64,000 nt of DNA, taken from contig NC_090291.1 of the NCBI RefSeq assembly GCF_037392515.1, positions 40,221,501 to 40,285,500 on the forward strand. Reading direction: 5' to 3'. Position 1 is the stretch's first letter. Every line of letters starts with the position of its first letter. Below are positions 10,701-21,013 of the stretch, in pieces. A program made the position numbers and the translations under genes. The notes under the pieces are model-generated. The model searched no databases. It was not told the origin of the DNA and saw only the letters and a program-made list of their open reading frames with translations. Source of the DNA: Haliotis asinina. Lineage: Eukaryota > Mollusca > Gastropoda > Lepetellida > Haliotidae.

Positions 10701-13700
10701 TGAGTGAATGAGTGAGAGTTAAAATGTAACATTACCTCAGCACTATTTCAGATTTTACATACACGTTAAGTATAAGTTTTAAATAATCAGTCATTGAAGG
10801 ACTGTAATAACTAGCTTCTAAAAGAAGAATTTAAATGTAAAACTATTTTTACAAAGACAATACAATGTCAAAACAGGCTATAGGTTGCTAACAACTGACG
10901 GTCAACACCATACTTGGGGCCATGGGCACTTACAGTGCTTTTGCATCCTGCATGGACCTTTGCTGGATTTACACCATCCCTTCAGCCACTGGCGATTGTA
11001 GGAAAATTTAGTTGATAGATACAATAACACAAATGTTAACTGTTTACATCTAAGCAGCTCTGTGGTGTAAGTGTGTGAGTTTAATTTTACGCCACACTCA
11101 GCAATATTCCTGCTATATGGCGGCAGTCTGTAAATAATCAAGTCTGGACCAGACAATCCAGTGATCAACAACTTAAAATCGATCTGCGCAATTTGGAACC
11201 GATGACGTGTCAACCAAGTCAGCAAGTCTGACCACCCGATCCCATTAGTCGCCTCTTACCACAAGCAGTCACCTTTTACAGGCTGTTTGCATTTCCAGAA
11301 TACAAAGCAAGGGATCTTGAATCTGTTTATAGTATCACTGTTGTCAGGTATTCTAGTAAGCAAGAGATTTTCAATGTGTTTATAGCATTGTTGTCATGGT
11401 TATGTTGAGTGAGATAGTTTAATTTAAGCAATATTCCAGCAATATCATGGCGGGAACACCAGAAATGGACTTCACACAATCGAACCTGGTCTTTGGTTTG
11501 AATAAACGCTTTAACCATGAGGCTACCCCACATGCTGGCTGCCAGGAATTCTGGTTCCAGTTCACCAGGCAGATCTCACATGTGTTTTTACCATCATTGT
11601 TGCCATGGTGACAGGATGTTCAGAACCCGAGTTCACAAGGTAGATCTTGTATGTGTTTAGAGCATCATAGTTGTCATGGTGATAGGCTGTTCGGAACTAC
11701 AGTTCACATGGCAGATTTTGTATATGTTTACAGCACATTGTTGCCTTGGTTACAGGCTGTCCGGAATTCCAGTACACAAGTCCAGATGCCTCCATTGTAT
11801 GAGCTGAGGATTTACAATGTCTACCCTAAAGACATCAAGTCCTTCACTGACCTGTCCATTAAATGGATGCATCTCCGTACGGCCAAGTCCAAGTTGCTAG
11901 GCTACTGGTTCAGTGAGCTTGGTGGCATCAATGACGCTGTACACATGTGGGAATATGGTACGTGTACAGGAATACTGAGTCAGTTTGGCGTAACACCGCT
12001 GTGATGATTATTGTTGTTATACCATGGTGGATCAGCGTGAGATGGGAGTAAAAGTTGAAGTAATGCAACCAGGGAAGTTCCAGGTTATATTTGTCTTCAG
12101 GAACCCATGCTATTGCTTGTCATAAGAAGCGACTGATGGGATCGGATGGTCAGGCTTTCTGACTTGGTTGACACATCATTGGTTCCCAGATGGGTAGATC
12201 CATCGATGCTGTTGTTCAGTGGATTGTGTGATTCAGATTCAGTTATTTACAGACCATTGCCACGTAGGTGGAATATTGCTGAGTGCGGCATTAAACGAAA
12301 ACAAAAACAATATTTTACTCCACATTTAGCAATATTTTTGCATTAGTGTTCCACGCTGATTTAGTATTACAAAAGCATTATGGCAGGGAACACCAGAAAT
12401 GGCCTTCACACAATGTACCCACATGGGAATCGAACCCGGATCTTTGGCATGACGAGTGAACACTTTAACCTCTTGTATGGAGCCAACAACCATAGATTCA
12501 TAAATCAGCTAGGAATAGAATTCAGGGCCAAGATATTCGAAGCTGTCTTAGAGCTAAGACAGTCGTAAGTATGATACACTGACCTTAACTTTCGACTATC
12601 ATAGTGGTAAGAGAGTTTAAAAAATATAAGCCAAAGGCTACGGGAGTCTGTTGTGCCAAATATACACAACTCAGCACATCAGTGTCATGTCTAGTTTAGA
12701 AGTTTTCAGTAGGTACGATACTCGTACTTCGATGTTGGTTCTAACGCCTGGTCAGGTAAGTGATATGAAAGAGAAGTCCTGTGTTTGAATGATACATGAA
12801 CAATCCATCTAAATTTCATTGGTTTGCAAATACTTACTAGACAATCAAATGATTGACGTCATGAGCATCTTTAGAGTTTGGACGTGCATTAACCAAGCCT
12901 GCAAGCATGACCACCCAATCCCATCAGTTACCTCAGTGATCCAGAACTTGAACATTTTGTGTTTGGGTTGCAGAAAGTTTAAGTGACCGAGCCAGAGTTC
13001 GAAAGGAACTAAGTGGAGATGAATCCTGGGTGACAAATTATATAGCAGCAGTAGGCCCCATGTGGGCACGACAAGAGAACACATTGCTCACCTTGAAGCA
13101 GGGGACTCACCTCAACCTCAGCAACATCACACCTGGGGGTAAGTCCATCTGTGTTGGATAGAGAGTAACTTAATGAATTTGGTTTTCTTCGCTTTTAACA
13201 ATATTCCAGGAATATCATGGCAGAGGACACTAGAAATAGGCTTCACACATTGTGTTTGTTAGGGGGGGAAGAGGGGCGAAGGTGTTATAGATCATTAGAA
13301 GACTAGCATCCAAGGCACAATATCAGGACCCTAGTTGACCCCAATGCATTAAGTGAATTTACTCATCAAACTCCTGATTAGAGGAACCCAACTGGTCCAC
13401 ACTCATAACCCCATACCAACAGAACACCAGTCAAGGACTTTTGGACCAAGTCATTACAGACATTAGCCATCCCAATAATGAACCAAAGCAATCAAGTTTA
13501 AGACAACATTGATCAAGGCACATTTTGGCCAGTTACTTCACATATGCAGTTAGGCCGGAAGGTGATGTAGTGAAGCTAGCGCTGAATAAACAGTTGTGGA
13601 CCCTGAGATGGACTTGTGTTGTTCATGCACTGGACATCCCCAAGGGAGACACTGCACAATCATCTCTCTAAGTGTGATACTGGTGGAAACTGATCTCGGT

Positions 13701-16700
13701 GCCTCTACAAGCCAACCAACCAAGACCGAACTAAGAGGTTATTGCTGAACTTTACACTTTGTCTGGGGTCCACAACGTCAAATTTATTACCTACATTTGG
13801 CAAAACCAAGACTGTTCGCTGTTGCTCACCATCACCTCATCAACATTGCCACCGCCTCCCAAGTACCATTTTTACACCCTGTAAACTACAGCCCCTCGGA
13901 TGCCTACCCATATGGCCTCATCACATAGAAATTCTACGCTGCTTTCATATTATACTTTCACTTGTGCTGTGACTGCCATCTTACTCTATCTTCATGTCAG
14001 TGCGTGAATTTGAACGAGTATATAACTTCAAAAGCCAGTCAGAATTGCAGGAGCAAGCAATGCTACATTCCACAAAGACAAGAGCGGATTCATTTCAGCA
14101 ACAGGATCAACCCCCAACACCCAACAACACCAGGACTTCAAATCAAGTTCTCTTCAATAACCAACTGTGTCAGACCCCAACACCCAACAAGACCAGGACC
14201 CCAAATCAAGTTCTCTTCAATGACCGACTGTGTCAGACCCCAACACGACACGAGAGGACTCAAGATCAGTGTGCTAGAACTGTTTTCCTGTGAACTATTC
14301 AGATATTCTATTCCATTTTTGTCACTGCTCGCTTACTTTATCTGTGTTGCATATGCTGTATAAGACCAGTCTATTTGTTCAGTTGTATTTGTTACATATT
14401 AAACATTTTGTGCACGAGGGACTTCTTCCTACCCCTCAATCATCTACATGTTGCCTGCCTGAAACTCACTACTCATCAGCTTATCTTTAGAAACAACAAT
14501 GACCTACCACATTTTTCTATACTGCCAACAAATTAAGACCAAATTGACAACAATGGCATGTTGTTAGAAAGAGGAGTGATTTAGGAGTTAACCGAAAGAA
14601 GTGGCCTGATAATAATAATTCCAGAGTTAAGTTTGAAAATTTGACATGAATTTGCTGACAAGCTTACCAGTATATACATGGATTTCATAGCCTTATTCGA
14701 CAACATTTACAATGATTTTGCAAATAAATCATTGCAGTTGAAAGTAATATTTGTGGGTTTTTTGATGCATTACTGCCAAATTGTTGTTTTGTCCTACCAG
14801 TACTTGGGACACGTATCCATCTGGCAGAGTATAACAAAGTACTTCAAGCTTTTTTTTTAGTATAAAATCCTGTTTTAGAAAGCAATAGAAAACTAACCGC
14901 AGCCACTTTAAGATTGATTTATTCCAAATCTCAGCAATATTTGCTATCCATACTGTAATGAAAGGCACTTAATCATGTTATCATACCTGCCACACAGTCA
15001 ACAAATTATCCGCTCTATTATGTCAAGCCCTTGACCAAACGACAATACGGTCAACCGTGACCGCGACCACCCCATCAAATACCACCCCCCCACTCACATT
15101 TTACTGTATGTGTTGCAGTATTTTGCTTCCTTCCTCAACACCATTGTCATTACTGTTGTGCACAAATCCGTCCTCTTTTTATCTTCTCTAATTCACAGGT
15201 ACCCTCCTTATTCCCTGTTGTTTGGCAGGGAACCACCAATAAATGGTCAGTCCATCACTGTCACTCAGACTAGTGTGGAGAGACTGAATTATAATAAAAG
15301 ACTAAGAAGACAAACAGAAACCCTGCACACAAAAAATAATTAGAAAACTAATGCTGAATCACCATATGAGTGACTAGCACCCAAATGTATGTAATGAAAC
15401 ACACTGTTGTATATATATTGCATATCAAATACTATTCGCCATGTACGTATTGAGTGGTTAGTCATCGGACAGACTTTTGTTCATATATTTATCACATACC
15501 CAAATGAGTACTAACACACTTCAGCATGCTATAGCTGTCATTCTATACCATTTCAGTAATCGTATTCAGTGTAATTATGTATGCATTCTGTCTTCATATC
15601 TAAACTGTCCAAAAGAAATCCACAGGACACAAGTTAAAGAGGAAGTCACCTACATGACAGATTTCTGCCAGCTACACGAACTAGGGCTGAGATGTTTGGA
15701 GGTCAACTGTCCTCACAGACCATTCAAAATCGGTTGCGGGCTGCCAGTCTCCATTCTCGACACGATAGATGCCGTTTCATCAATGCCAACAGCTGCTGTG
15801 GGCCCAACATCACCTCCGATGGACTCAGGGAGACTGGAAACGAGTCGCCTTTAGCGATGAATCCAGGTTTACCCTCAGATTCGTGGACATAGAGTCTGGA
15901 GATGACGTCATGAACGGTATACCCAATGTTGCGTACAGGAAGTTGACAGATTCGGGGATGGAAGTTGCATGGTGTGGGGTCCTTTCTGTGGGAACAACTG
16001 TTCCCAACATCTGGTCATCTATTGAAACCTCACAGCTGCTGCTTACCACGACCAGGTGCTCACCCCTGAACTCGTTCCTTTCATGGCAGTGCATGGCCCA
16101 GGTCTAGAGTTCCAGCATGATAATGTTCGGCCACATACTGTGATGTTGACACAAAGTTTCCTTCAAAACAATGGAATCAATGTCACTGACTGGCCTTCAA
16201 GGTCCCCTGACCTAAATCCAATAGAGCACGATTGGGATGCAATTGGTAGAAGGCTTCGTGGTTTAGGAACCAACCTCAGAATTTGCAGGAACTTGGCACT
16301 GCCTTACAAGAGCAATGGCGCAGAATCCCCAACCACGTGTTCACAATGATAAGGTAGTCAATGAGGAGACGGTGTTTGGCAGTGGTGAATGCACAGGGCG
16401 GCAATATACAATATTGGACTGAGAAATTTTGAAATTTTATTCTTGTGACTTGACATTCTGTATACCCATGTTTTGGAATGGCGGTGTAGCCTAATGGAAC
16501 TGATTATGGCACTGTCAGCGTATCGAGTACACCACACAGATCTCAGCAATGAAATAATAACGATTTAACCATCTTACCGTCTATGGTTCTTTTATAGTGC
16601 CCTGAGGAAAGAATGTGAAGTTTCTTTTTTTATATACATATAATATATATATAATACACTAGATAATGTTCAGTAGTACATTCTCATTACGTAGTTCACA

Positions 16701-19700
16701 CTGTAATCTGAACACACCTGGAAATTATTTAATGCAGCCTGACATTGTATGCTTCTGTTTCAGGTGTGTACGAGCTACAGACGCTCCCAGATGGCAGTAG
16801 GGTAGGATCTCTGTTGCCAGGGACGAAACTGTTGGGTGCCTTCCAGACAGTGTTTGGACAGGTACATAAAGGCAAGTGTACTGTTGACTCACTGACTTGG
16901 TTGATGGATGTCACTATATCCCTATTGTGTAGATTGATATTCATGAGATCAATCACAGAATTGTTTGGTCCAGGCTCATTTATTTACAGACTGTGCTTAT
17001 ACAGCTGGAATGCTGACTTTAGCATGAAACAAATAGAACTTTAATTAAAATTTTGAAAAAAAGATATGATGTGGAGAGTTAGAAATCTTATGGAGCACTT
17101 GATATTACAAGGAGTGAATGATATGATGAAGAGTTCTTGACATCATGAAGAGTGATTGACATTATGAAGAGTTCTTGACATTATGACACAAGTACTTGGA
17201 ATTTTAGTAGTTGTTGACATTCTGCGGAGTATATGACTTTATTTAACTTAACTTCATGTAAAACACTTAATTTCATTGGTCAAAGATGCTTTAACAAGTT
17301 AACATGTCATCTCTCCAAGGAGGGTGAAAAAAATAGAAAGAAAATATTACCGCTGCCATGGTTACCACCAAAGTCTCCACCGAGAAGTTATCATCAACAG
17401 TCATATGACATCATAGTATGACACATGCAGTACCTAGAGCTCGAAAACCATTCGATTAGCTGTTTTTGAGTTCATTATGTTGATATTTATATTACTAACT
17501 TTCACAGCTTTATTTTAACTATTTTATACATTCAGTTGTTTGCACACTCAACTTAAACATAATTAACCATTCTTTATAGCAGTTTTAAGCTTGTCGGAAT
17601 ATGTAAAAATCCAGTTGATAGGCAGATGCCATTTCATTTACATGTCATATAGATGGTAGTGATATTCCAAATAGAATGAAATGATATTTTGTACAGTTAA
17701 CATGGTGAAAAGATAAGAATGTTGTATGCGTCTCCCTCGTGTAATACGGTCTGATGTACAACTCTTTGTAGCAGTGTTGTCTTCCGGCTCGGGTGGCACT
17801 GCTACAAACAGGCGTACATCAGACAGTATTACCTTGAGAGAAACATTGTATGGAGTATCATATCAGAGGTGTTGACATTTTGAGGAAGGTTGACATTTTG
17901 AGGAAGGTTGACAGTATAACAAGCGTTTACCATAACGAGAAGTTCTGAACATTAGAAGGAGTGAAAGTGTAACAAAAACATGGTGCCTGGAGACCCAAGT
18001 AACAAGGCATCCCTGCTTTAAAGGTCACGTGCAACATAAAATACCACTTTGCAGATTCTGATGCTTTTAGATATGACTTACCGAAACAAATCATCAAAAA
18101 TGCCAATAAAGTTGAAAAAAATGCAATGGAAAAAAAGCCCGCAAAATCGGAGTTCAAATGATTCACTACATTTCCTCCAGTGCTGTGGGAAAAAGTGGTT
18201 TCAACAGGTGTGCTTTGCTGCGCCCATAACGCATACACAGTGAATAGGTTCGCGGAGCTTGAAACAGTATGCATGCCCAGCTTCTGAGGTCATGAGAGTA
18301 GTCTGATCCTGGTTGTGTACACAAACAAGTAAATAGTCTACTCATTACATAAAATCACTGCTGATTGTGGAAAGCAGTGTCTGTTACAGAGAAAGCTCAA
18401 TGTCTGGTTTATTGACACCTATATGTCTGCCTGCCTGTCTGCTGAGGAAAATATGCAATACACAGCTTCAATCATTGGCCACATGCAATTTGTACTTAAC
18501 ATCTATCAGGCTATACACCATAAACAAAATAAATTGATTTGTGACTCATGCACATGAGTCCTGTCTGTGCCACATCATGTAATTAGGCAGGTGTGATACT
18601 TGTACACATGACATGTTTTTATGTCTGTTGGTTGCAAACAAACTACATCCACTTTTCTTGGATGACTGGATCTGACGGAAACTTGTGCAAGCTCTTGTCA
18701 GTTTCAAGTCTTGCTTTGTACTTGGACAAATGACAGTTTCTAGCCATGCAGTAGTTCACCATCTCTTCTGAGATGATTTTTGATTGGATCGAACGCAAAT
18801 TCAGAGAACATGTATTTACAAAACCCAACATCTCTATATACATTCTTTATGGATAACAACTTATTCAGGTGTGTATGATATTGTTTGACAATAGTATATG
18901 AATACATACTGAAATGATGCAGCAAATACAATAAAAGAAGTTCTATCCGTAAAGAATCTTACTTTCTTGTGACTCGCCATACTTCAAAAATGCCCATCAA
19001 ACAGATCATCTTTCTGAAAGTGAGTTGTGATTGGTTCGCTCAACTTCCCAGCATAGACACCTGAATGGATCAAAAGACAGTGAAGGGAGGTAATAAATTT
19101 ATCGGGCAGAGCCGTAGATGCGTCCAGGGTACAGTGGAGACTTATCGGAACGTATACCCTGGAGATATCGAGGATGGATGTGACCAGCATGGAAATTTCA
19201 TATTTCATGGACTTAAAATGTCTTTATATTGTCTTTTCTGTTGCTATGTCAGCAGTGAATATACAATATCATGGAATTGGTTTAAGGTATATTGATCAAG
19301 GATTTTATTGTGTATAATTTTGTATTTCAGAATATCGACTGTTACATCATACCTCCATAGATGATGCAGTCCAGGCTAGTCACAGCAGTCTTGAAGGTAA
19401 GGCTGGAAACAGTGTTAGTGAGAGTGTGCAAAATAACCACTGGACCGGTAGCCTGTGGGTCGTAAGTATCCAGTTAGGCCGGTAAATCTCCACACTCGCT
19501 GTCCCGCCCGGCTTGGATATTTGCATGGGGGGCATTTTGTATGTACATGTATATCACTTTCTCCGACTTGTTATGTTAGGACACACTTTTAAATCATGCA
19601 AGGTTATGACTTTATTAAAACATGTATTAGTAGCTTAATGATGAAGCCATTGTCTACATTCAAATTTTGGGCTAGTAACTGTAAGGCCTAACCCGCTGGA

Positions 19701-20701
19701 CTGGCCGGCAAAATTTTGAAACCATTTCTCACACTGGTTAGGGTCACAAGAGATGAATGGCAGCTATTAAGTAATATTTAAGAAATAATTTAATAAAGTT
19801 TAGGAAGTGCTTGATATTAATAAATTAAAGTAAATTAGTAAAATGACTTGCTTATTCAGTAATATGAAGACTTAATTTGTAAACATTACCAATCTATTTA
19901 ATATTATGCCTCATTTATTTTGTAATATTACAGAATCATTAATTTTTAATTTGTAGTCATCCAGGTGGTGACATTATTAAATGAATTATTACTTTCATCG
20001 TAAAGAGATTGACATACATTATCAGATTATATAGTTGTACATTTTGGTAAAAACTCTGTTTAACTTGAAAATATTTGTATTGAAAATCTCGTCACTGTAT
20101 GGCTCAAATAATGCTGATGTGACGTAAAACTCAACTCAACTTGAAAAAGGTTAACCAGTTCATTCCATGTTCTATGTGTAGAGTAGATTGGCGAAGTAGA
20201 GTTATTTCCCTTTGTTCAGTCAGTTCACATGAAGTCCACTCGTCTAAATCCTCTTATTTCTTGTGGAAGGAGGACATTACAGCTATAATGGAATATTTTG
20301 TGATGATAATATTAGTTTAAGTATTGTGTAATGGTAAATAGATTTCCAGCAATGATTGTGTATGATATGTGACCTTCAAATACTACTTTGTATTTGTCAA
20401 CTTCTCTTCACTGCAAAATGTTTAGTAATATACTTTTGTTAGTGAGAAACACTTCCTTGTGCTTCTTGAAGTTTTATCTGGCTGGGATTGTGATGAACTA
20501 AATATAGTATGGTCTGTTACAGTTCCTAATTATACAGCATTAAATCAGTGACAGTATATTGTTGTCGAAATACTGGAATAAATATTGACTTATTTTAGGG
20601 ATTAAATAAATAAAAAGTCATGTTACTTCTTTGTTTCAGGTGTGTCAGGTGAAGTATTTACACGACTCCTGACCCCAGCACCCTGGTCAACACTACAGTA
20701 A
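4688..20701 (+). CDS. NIPSNAP: NIPSNAP family protein (six exons)
   Basis: Exons 4688-4720, 11756-11957, 12974-13138, 16764-16871, 19331-19396 and 20640-20701 join in phase (636 bases, 211 codons plus stop). Exon 2 carries the family's hallmark YELRIYNV start of the first dimeric alpha/beta-barrel half, then LRTAKSKLLGYW and a His-Met-Trp-Glu-Tyr strand. Exon 4 starts the second half with GVYELQTL and KLLGAFQTVFG. The last residues, APWSTLQ, resemble the family's C-terminal LIP..SPL block. NIPSNAP proteins are mitochondrial matrix or outer-surface proteins linked to metabolite handling and mitophagy; the closest resemblance is to the NIPSNAP3 branch. The short first exon (MFCRNVFKYMM) is basic and hydrophobic, compatible with a targeting peptide. 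It is shorter than vertebrate NIPSNAP3 (about 247 residues). Exon 4 appears to end at a GC donor. Confidence 0.8.
5690..5800 (-). repeat. SINE family 1 fragment
   Basis: GTGAGTGAGCGTGGCTTTACG then GCAATAGTCCAGCTATATGG and GGTCTGTA: the 3' third of the family in reverse orientation, with diverged sequence following. Confidence 0.65.
6991..7031. repeat. Perfect 12-bp inverted repeat
   Basis: CAGAGACCATAT at 6991-7002 is the exact reverse complement of ATATGGTCTCTG at 7020-7031, with a 17-base loop. Small and of unknown meaning. Confidence 0.6.
8843..8965 (+). repeat. SINE family 1 head fragment
   Basis: TTTGGTCTTCAGCAAACCATG, GCTTGGTTGACACATCATA and CCCAAATG blocks match the family head; the tail is absent. 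Confidence 0.55.
9367..9475 (-). repeat. tRNA-like relic (SINE head)
   Basis: Read on the minus strand, an A-box GTGGTTGAGTGGG and a perfect-looking B-box GGGTTCGAATCC lie at Leu/Ser-tRNA-like spacing. The acceptor stem does not pair and the T-arm stem has mismatches, so it is not a working tRNA gene. Confidence 0.5.
11068..11283 (-). repeat. SINE family 1, near full length
   Basis: TAATTTTACGCCACACTCAG, GCTATATGGCGGCAGTCTG, CAGACAATCCAGTGATCAAC and AAGCAGTCACCTTTTA blocks appear in order on the plus strand, which is the reverse of the family. Confidence 0.8.
11281..11790 (+). repeat. Degenerate tandem repeat of about 75 bp running into NIPSNAP exon 2
   Basis: At least five diverged units share the order GGCTGTNCGGAATTCCAG, a short spacer, TGTGTTTA.AGCATCATTG and TTGTCATGGTGACA. 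Units begin near 11281, 11346, 11536, 11610, 11685 and 11756. A family 2 SINE (11404-11530) splits the array. The last, partial unit supplies the acceptor and first codons of NIPSNAP exon 2. Confidence 0.7.
11404..11530 (-). repeat. SINE family 2 inside the 75-bp array
   Basis: GCAATATTCCAGCAATATCA, CCAGAAATGGACTTCACACA, a reversed B-box-like TCGAACC and GAGGCTACCCCA appear in order: family 2 in reverse. Confidence 0.75.
11756..11957 (+). CDS. NIPSNAP: NIPSNAP exon 2
   Basis: Acceptor TTGGTTACAG, donor ATATG|GTACGT; 202 bases, phase 0 in and 1 out. Encodes the first half-domain: PPLYELRIYNVYP, then a long helix, HLRTAKSKLLGYWFSELGG and HMWEY. An alternative acceptor at TTCCAG 15 bases inside would shift the frame, so it is not favoured. 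Confidence 0.9.
12091..12300 (+). repeat. SINE family 1
   Basis: GTCTTCAGGAACCCATGCTA, GGATGGTCAGGCTTTCTGAC, ATTTACAGACCATTGCCA and GGAATATTGCTGAGTGCGGC blocks in order, tail lost. Confidence 0.75.
12308..12472 (-). repeat. SINE family 2 with internal insertion
   Basis: TTTAGCAATATT, then about 35 foreign bases, then CATTATGGCAGGGAACACCA, TCACACAATGTACCCACATG, reversed B-box AATCGAACCCGG and the GACGAGTGAAC block. Confidence 0.7.
12524..12634. mobile_element. Small palindromic element, copy A
   Basis: Left arm AGGGCCAAGATATTCGAAGC...CTAAGACAGTCGTAAG pairs imperfectly with the right arm ...CTTTCGACTATCATAGTGG...AGAGAG...TAAGCC. Same plan as 32553-32673 and 34612-34722. Confidence 0.6.
12850..12935 (-). 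repeat. SINE family 1 fragment
   Basis: ATTAACCAAGCCTGCAAGC, GACCACCCAATCCCATCAG: the GACTTGGTTGA block in reverse, 40 bases before NIPSNAP exon 3. Confidence 0.55.
12974..13138 (+). CDS. NIPSNAP: NIPSNAP exon 3
   Basis: Acceptor GGGTTGCAG, donor CTGGGG|GTAAGT; 165 bases, phase 1 in and out. Encodes the linker between the two half-domains, with ARVRKELSGDESWVTNYI and the conserved helix-breaking PMWARQENTLL. Confidence 0.9.
14112..14256 (+). repeat. 63-bp tandem repeat (about 2.3 units)
   Basis: CCCCAACACC recurs at 14112, 14175 and 14238, with the block AAATCAAGTTCTCTTCAA in the first two units. The period is a multiple of three, so two overlapping frames stay open (13962-14363 and 13994-14293). 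I do not see a recognisable protein. Confidence 0.8.
15195..15340 (+). pseudogene. Probable Ty3/gypsy-type integrase fragment
   Basis: The frame reads YPPYSLLFGREPPING, which fits the conserved (T)GxSPFxLLFGRxPRLP-type motif at the end of gypsy integrase core domains, followed by a basic stretch. No other pol domain or LTR is evident nearby. A short, decayed scrap. Confidence 0.4.
15600..16349 (+). pseudogene. Decayed Tc1/mariner-type transposase
   Basis: Three frames carry consecutive pieces. 15692-15892 has the second helix-turn-helix (TIQNRLRAASLHSRH). 15769-16107 has the first catalytic Asp block, VAFSDESRF. 16056-16349 has the second, FQHDNVRPHT, and the final block WPSRSPDLNPIEH. Thirty-four residues separate the second Asp from the Glu, as in DD34E Tc1-like enzymes. 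At least two frame changes make it inactive. I did not find its terminal repeats. It lies in NIPSNAP intron 3. Confidence 0.85.
16764..16871 (+). CDS. NIPSNAP: NIPSNAP exon 4 (GC donor)
   Basis: Acceptor CTGTTTCAG; phase 1 in. It starts the second half-domain (GVYELQTL...KLLGAFQTVFG). Using the earlier GT at 16860 gives phase 0 and puts exon 5 out of frame with an early stop. Using AAAG|GCAAGT at 16872 gives phase 1 and a good continuation (VHK-E-YRLLHHTS). A SINE begins about 17 bases after the donor. Confidence 0.8.
16888..17012 (+). repeat. SINE family 1 fragment beside the exon 4 donor
   Basis: CTCACTGACTTGGTTGATGG, ATCACAGAATTGTTTGGTCC, CATTTATTTACAGACTG and ACAGCTGGAATGCTGA: the middle and 3' parts of family 1, starting 16 bases from the splice site. 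Confidence 0.7.
17090..17950 (+). repeat. Degenerate repeats of about 20 bp and a hairpin
   Basis: Variants of TTGACATTATGAAGAGTTC recur at 17100-17225 and of GTTGACATTTTGAGGAAG at 17868-17920. Between them a hairpin has arms 17742-17777 and 17805-17845 (GTAATACGGTCTGATGTAC against GTACATCAGACAGTATTAC). Confidence 0.6.
18643..18762 (-). pseudogene. THAP-like zinc finger fragment
   Basis: The minus-strand frame from ATG 18762 has a Cys-x4-Cys start (NYCMARNC), then LHKFP and EKWM, matching the order of the first half of a THAP C2CH domain. The second Cys-x2-His half is missing after a stop at 18643. A GT just before the stop leaves open that it is an exon of an unseen gene, but a transposon relic is more likely. 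Confidence 0.5.
19331..19396 (+). CDS. NIPSNAP: NIPSNAP exon 5
   Basis: Acceptor GTATTTCAG, donor TTGAAG|GTAAGG; 66 bases, phase 1 in and out. Encodes YRLLHHTSIDDAVQASHSS, the family's late strand followed by the SxDDA..xH helix start. Confidence 0.85.
20640..20701 (+). CDS. NIPSNAP: NIPSNAP exon 6 (terminal)
   Basis: Acceptor TTTGTTTCAG, phase 1, ending at TAA 20699-20701. Encodes GEVFTRLLTPAPWSTLQ, close to the family's C-terminal LLIP.P.SPL pattern. Confidence 0.85.
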
Positions 20702-21013
20702 CCATGGCAACATGCTGCTGTAACAAATAGTTACAGCTTGTAACCATGGTAGTGCTTGAACTACAGCAATATACTGCCAGATCTATGGAAGATATTATAA
20801 ACACTACCATGCAAATAAGTTAATGTTACCTTTTTGAAAATCAGAAAAAAATCCTGGCTTCAAGCAGTATTGTTACTATGACATTGAAAATGACATTACT
20901 TGTGTTAATCAGATAGTTTAGTGAAAGACTGATCTTTGGAGGTAACTATATCACACAGAATTAGGTCAGTGTAAAATTACAAAATGGAAGCATTTGAGTG
21001 GAGCTTTATATGC

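Larger units (their letters stand above)
4721..11755 (+). other. NIPSNAP intron 1 content
   Basis: No convincing exon. It contains SINE fragments (5690-5800, 8843-8965, 11068-11283), a tRNA-like relic (9367-9475), an (ACGC)n run at 6281-6296, a CpG-richer patch at 6580-6830, a 12-bp perfect hairpin (6991-7002 with 7020-7031) and the repeat cluster leading into exon 2. The stretch around 9640-9780 resembles, in reverse, the element at 56163-56357. Confidence 0.5.
13139..16763 (+). other. NIPSNAP intron 3 content
   Basis: Holds a short family 2 SINE piece (13185-13260), a composition change to C-rich sequence at 13340-14480 with a 63-bp tandem repeat, a probable gypsy-like integrase scrap (about 15195-15300) and a decayed Tc1/mariner transposase (about 15600-16350). 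No host exon seen. Confidence 0.5.

Noticed and set aside
13962..14363. 133-codon frame as a gene
   Set aside because: Kept open by a 63-bp tandem repeat and C-rich composition; no start context or homology that I can see, and it lies in a NIPSNAP intron with transposon relics.
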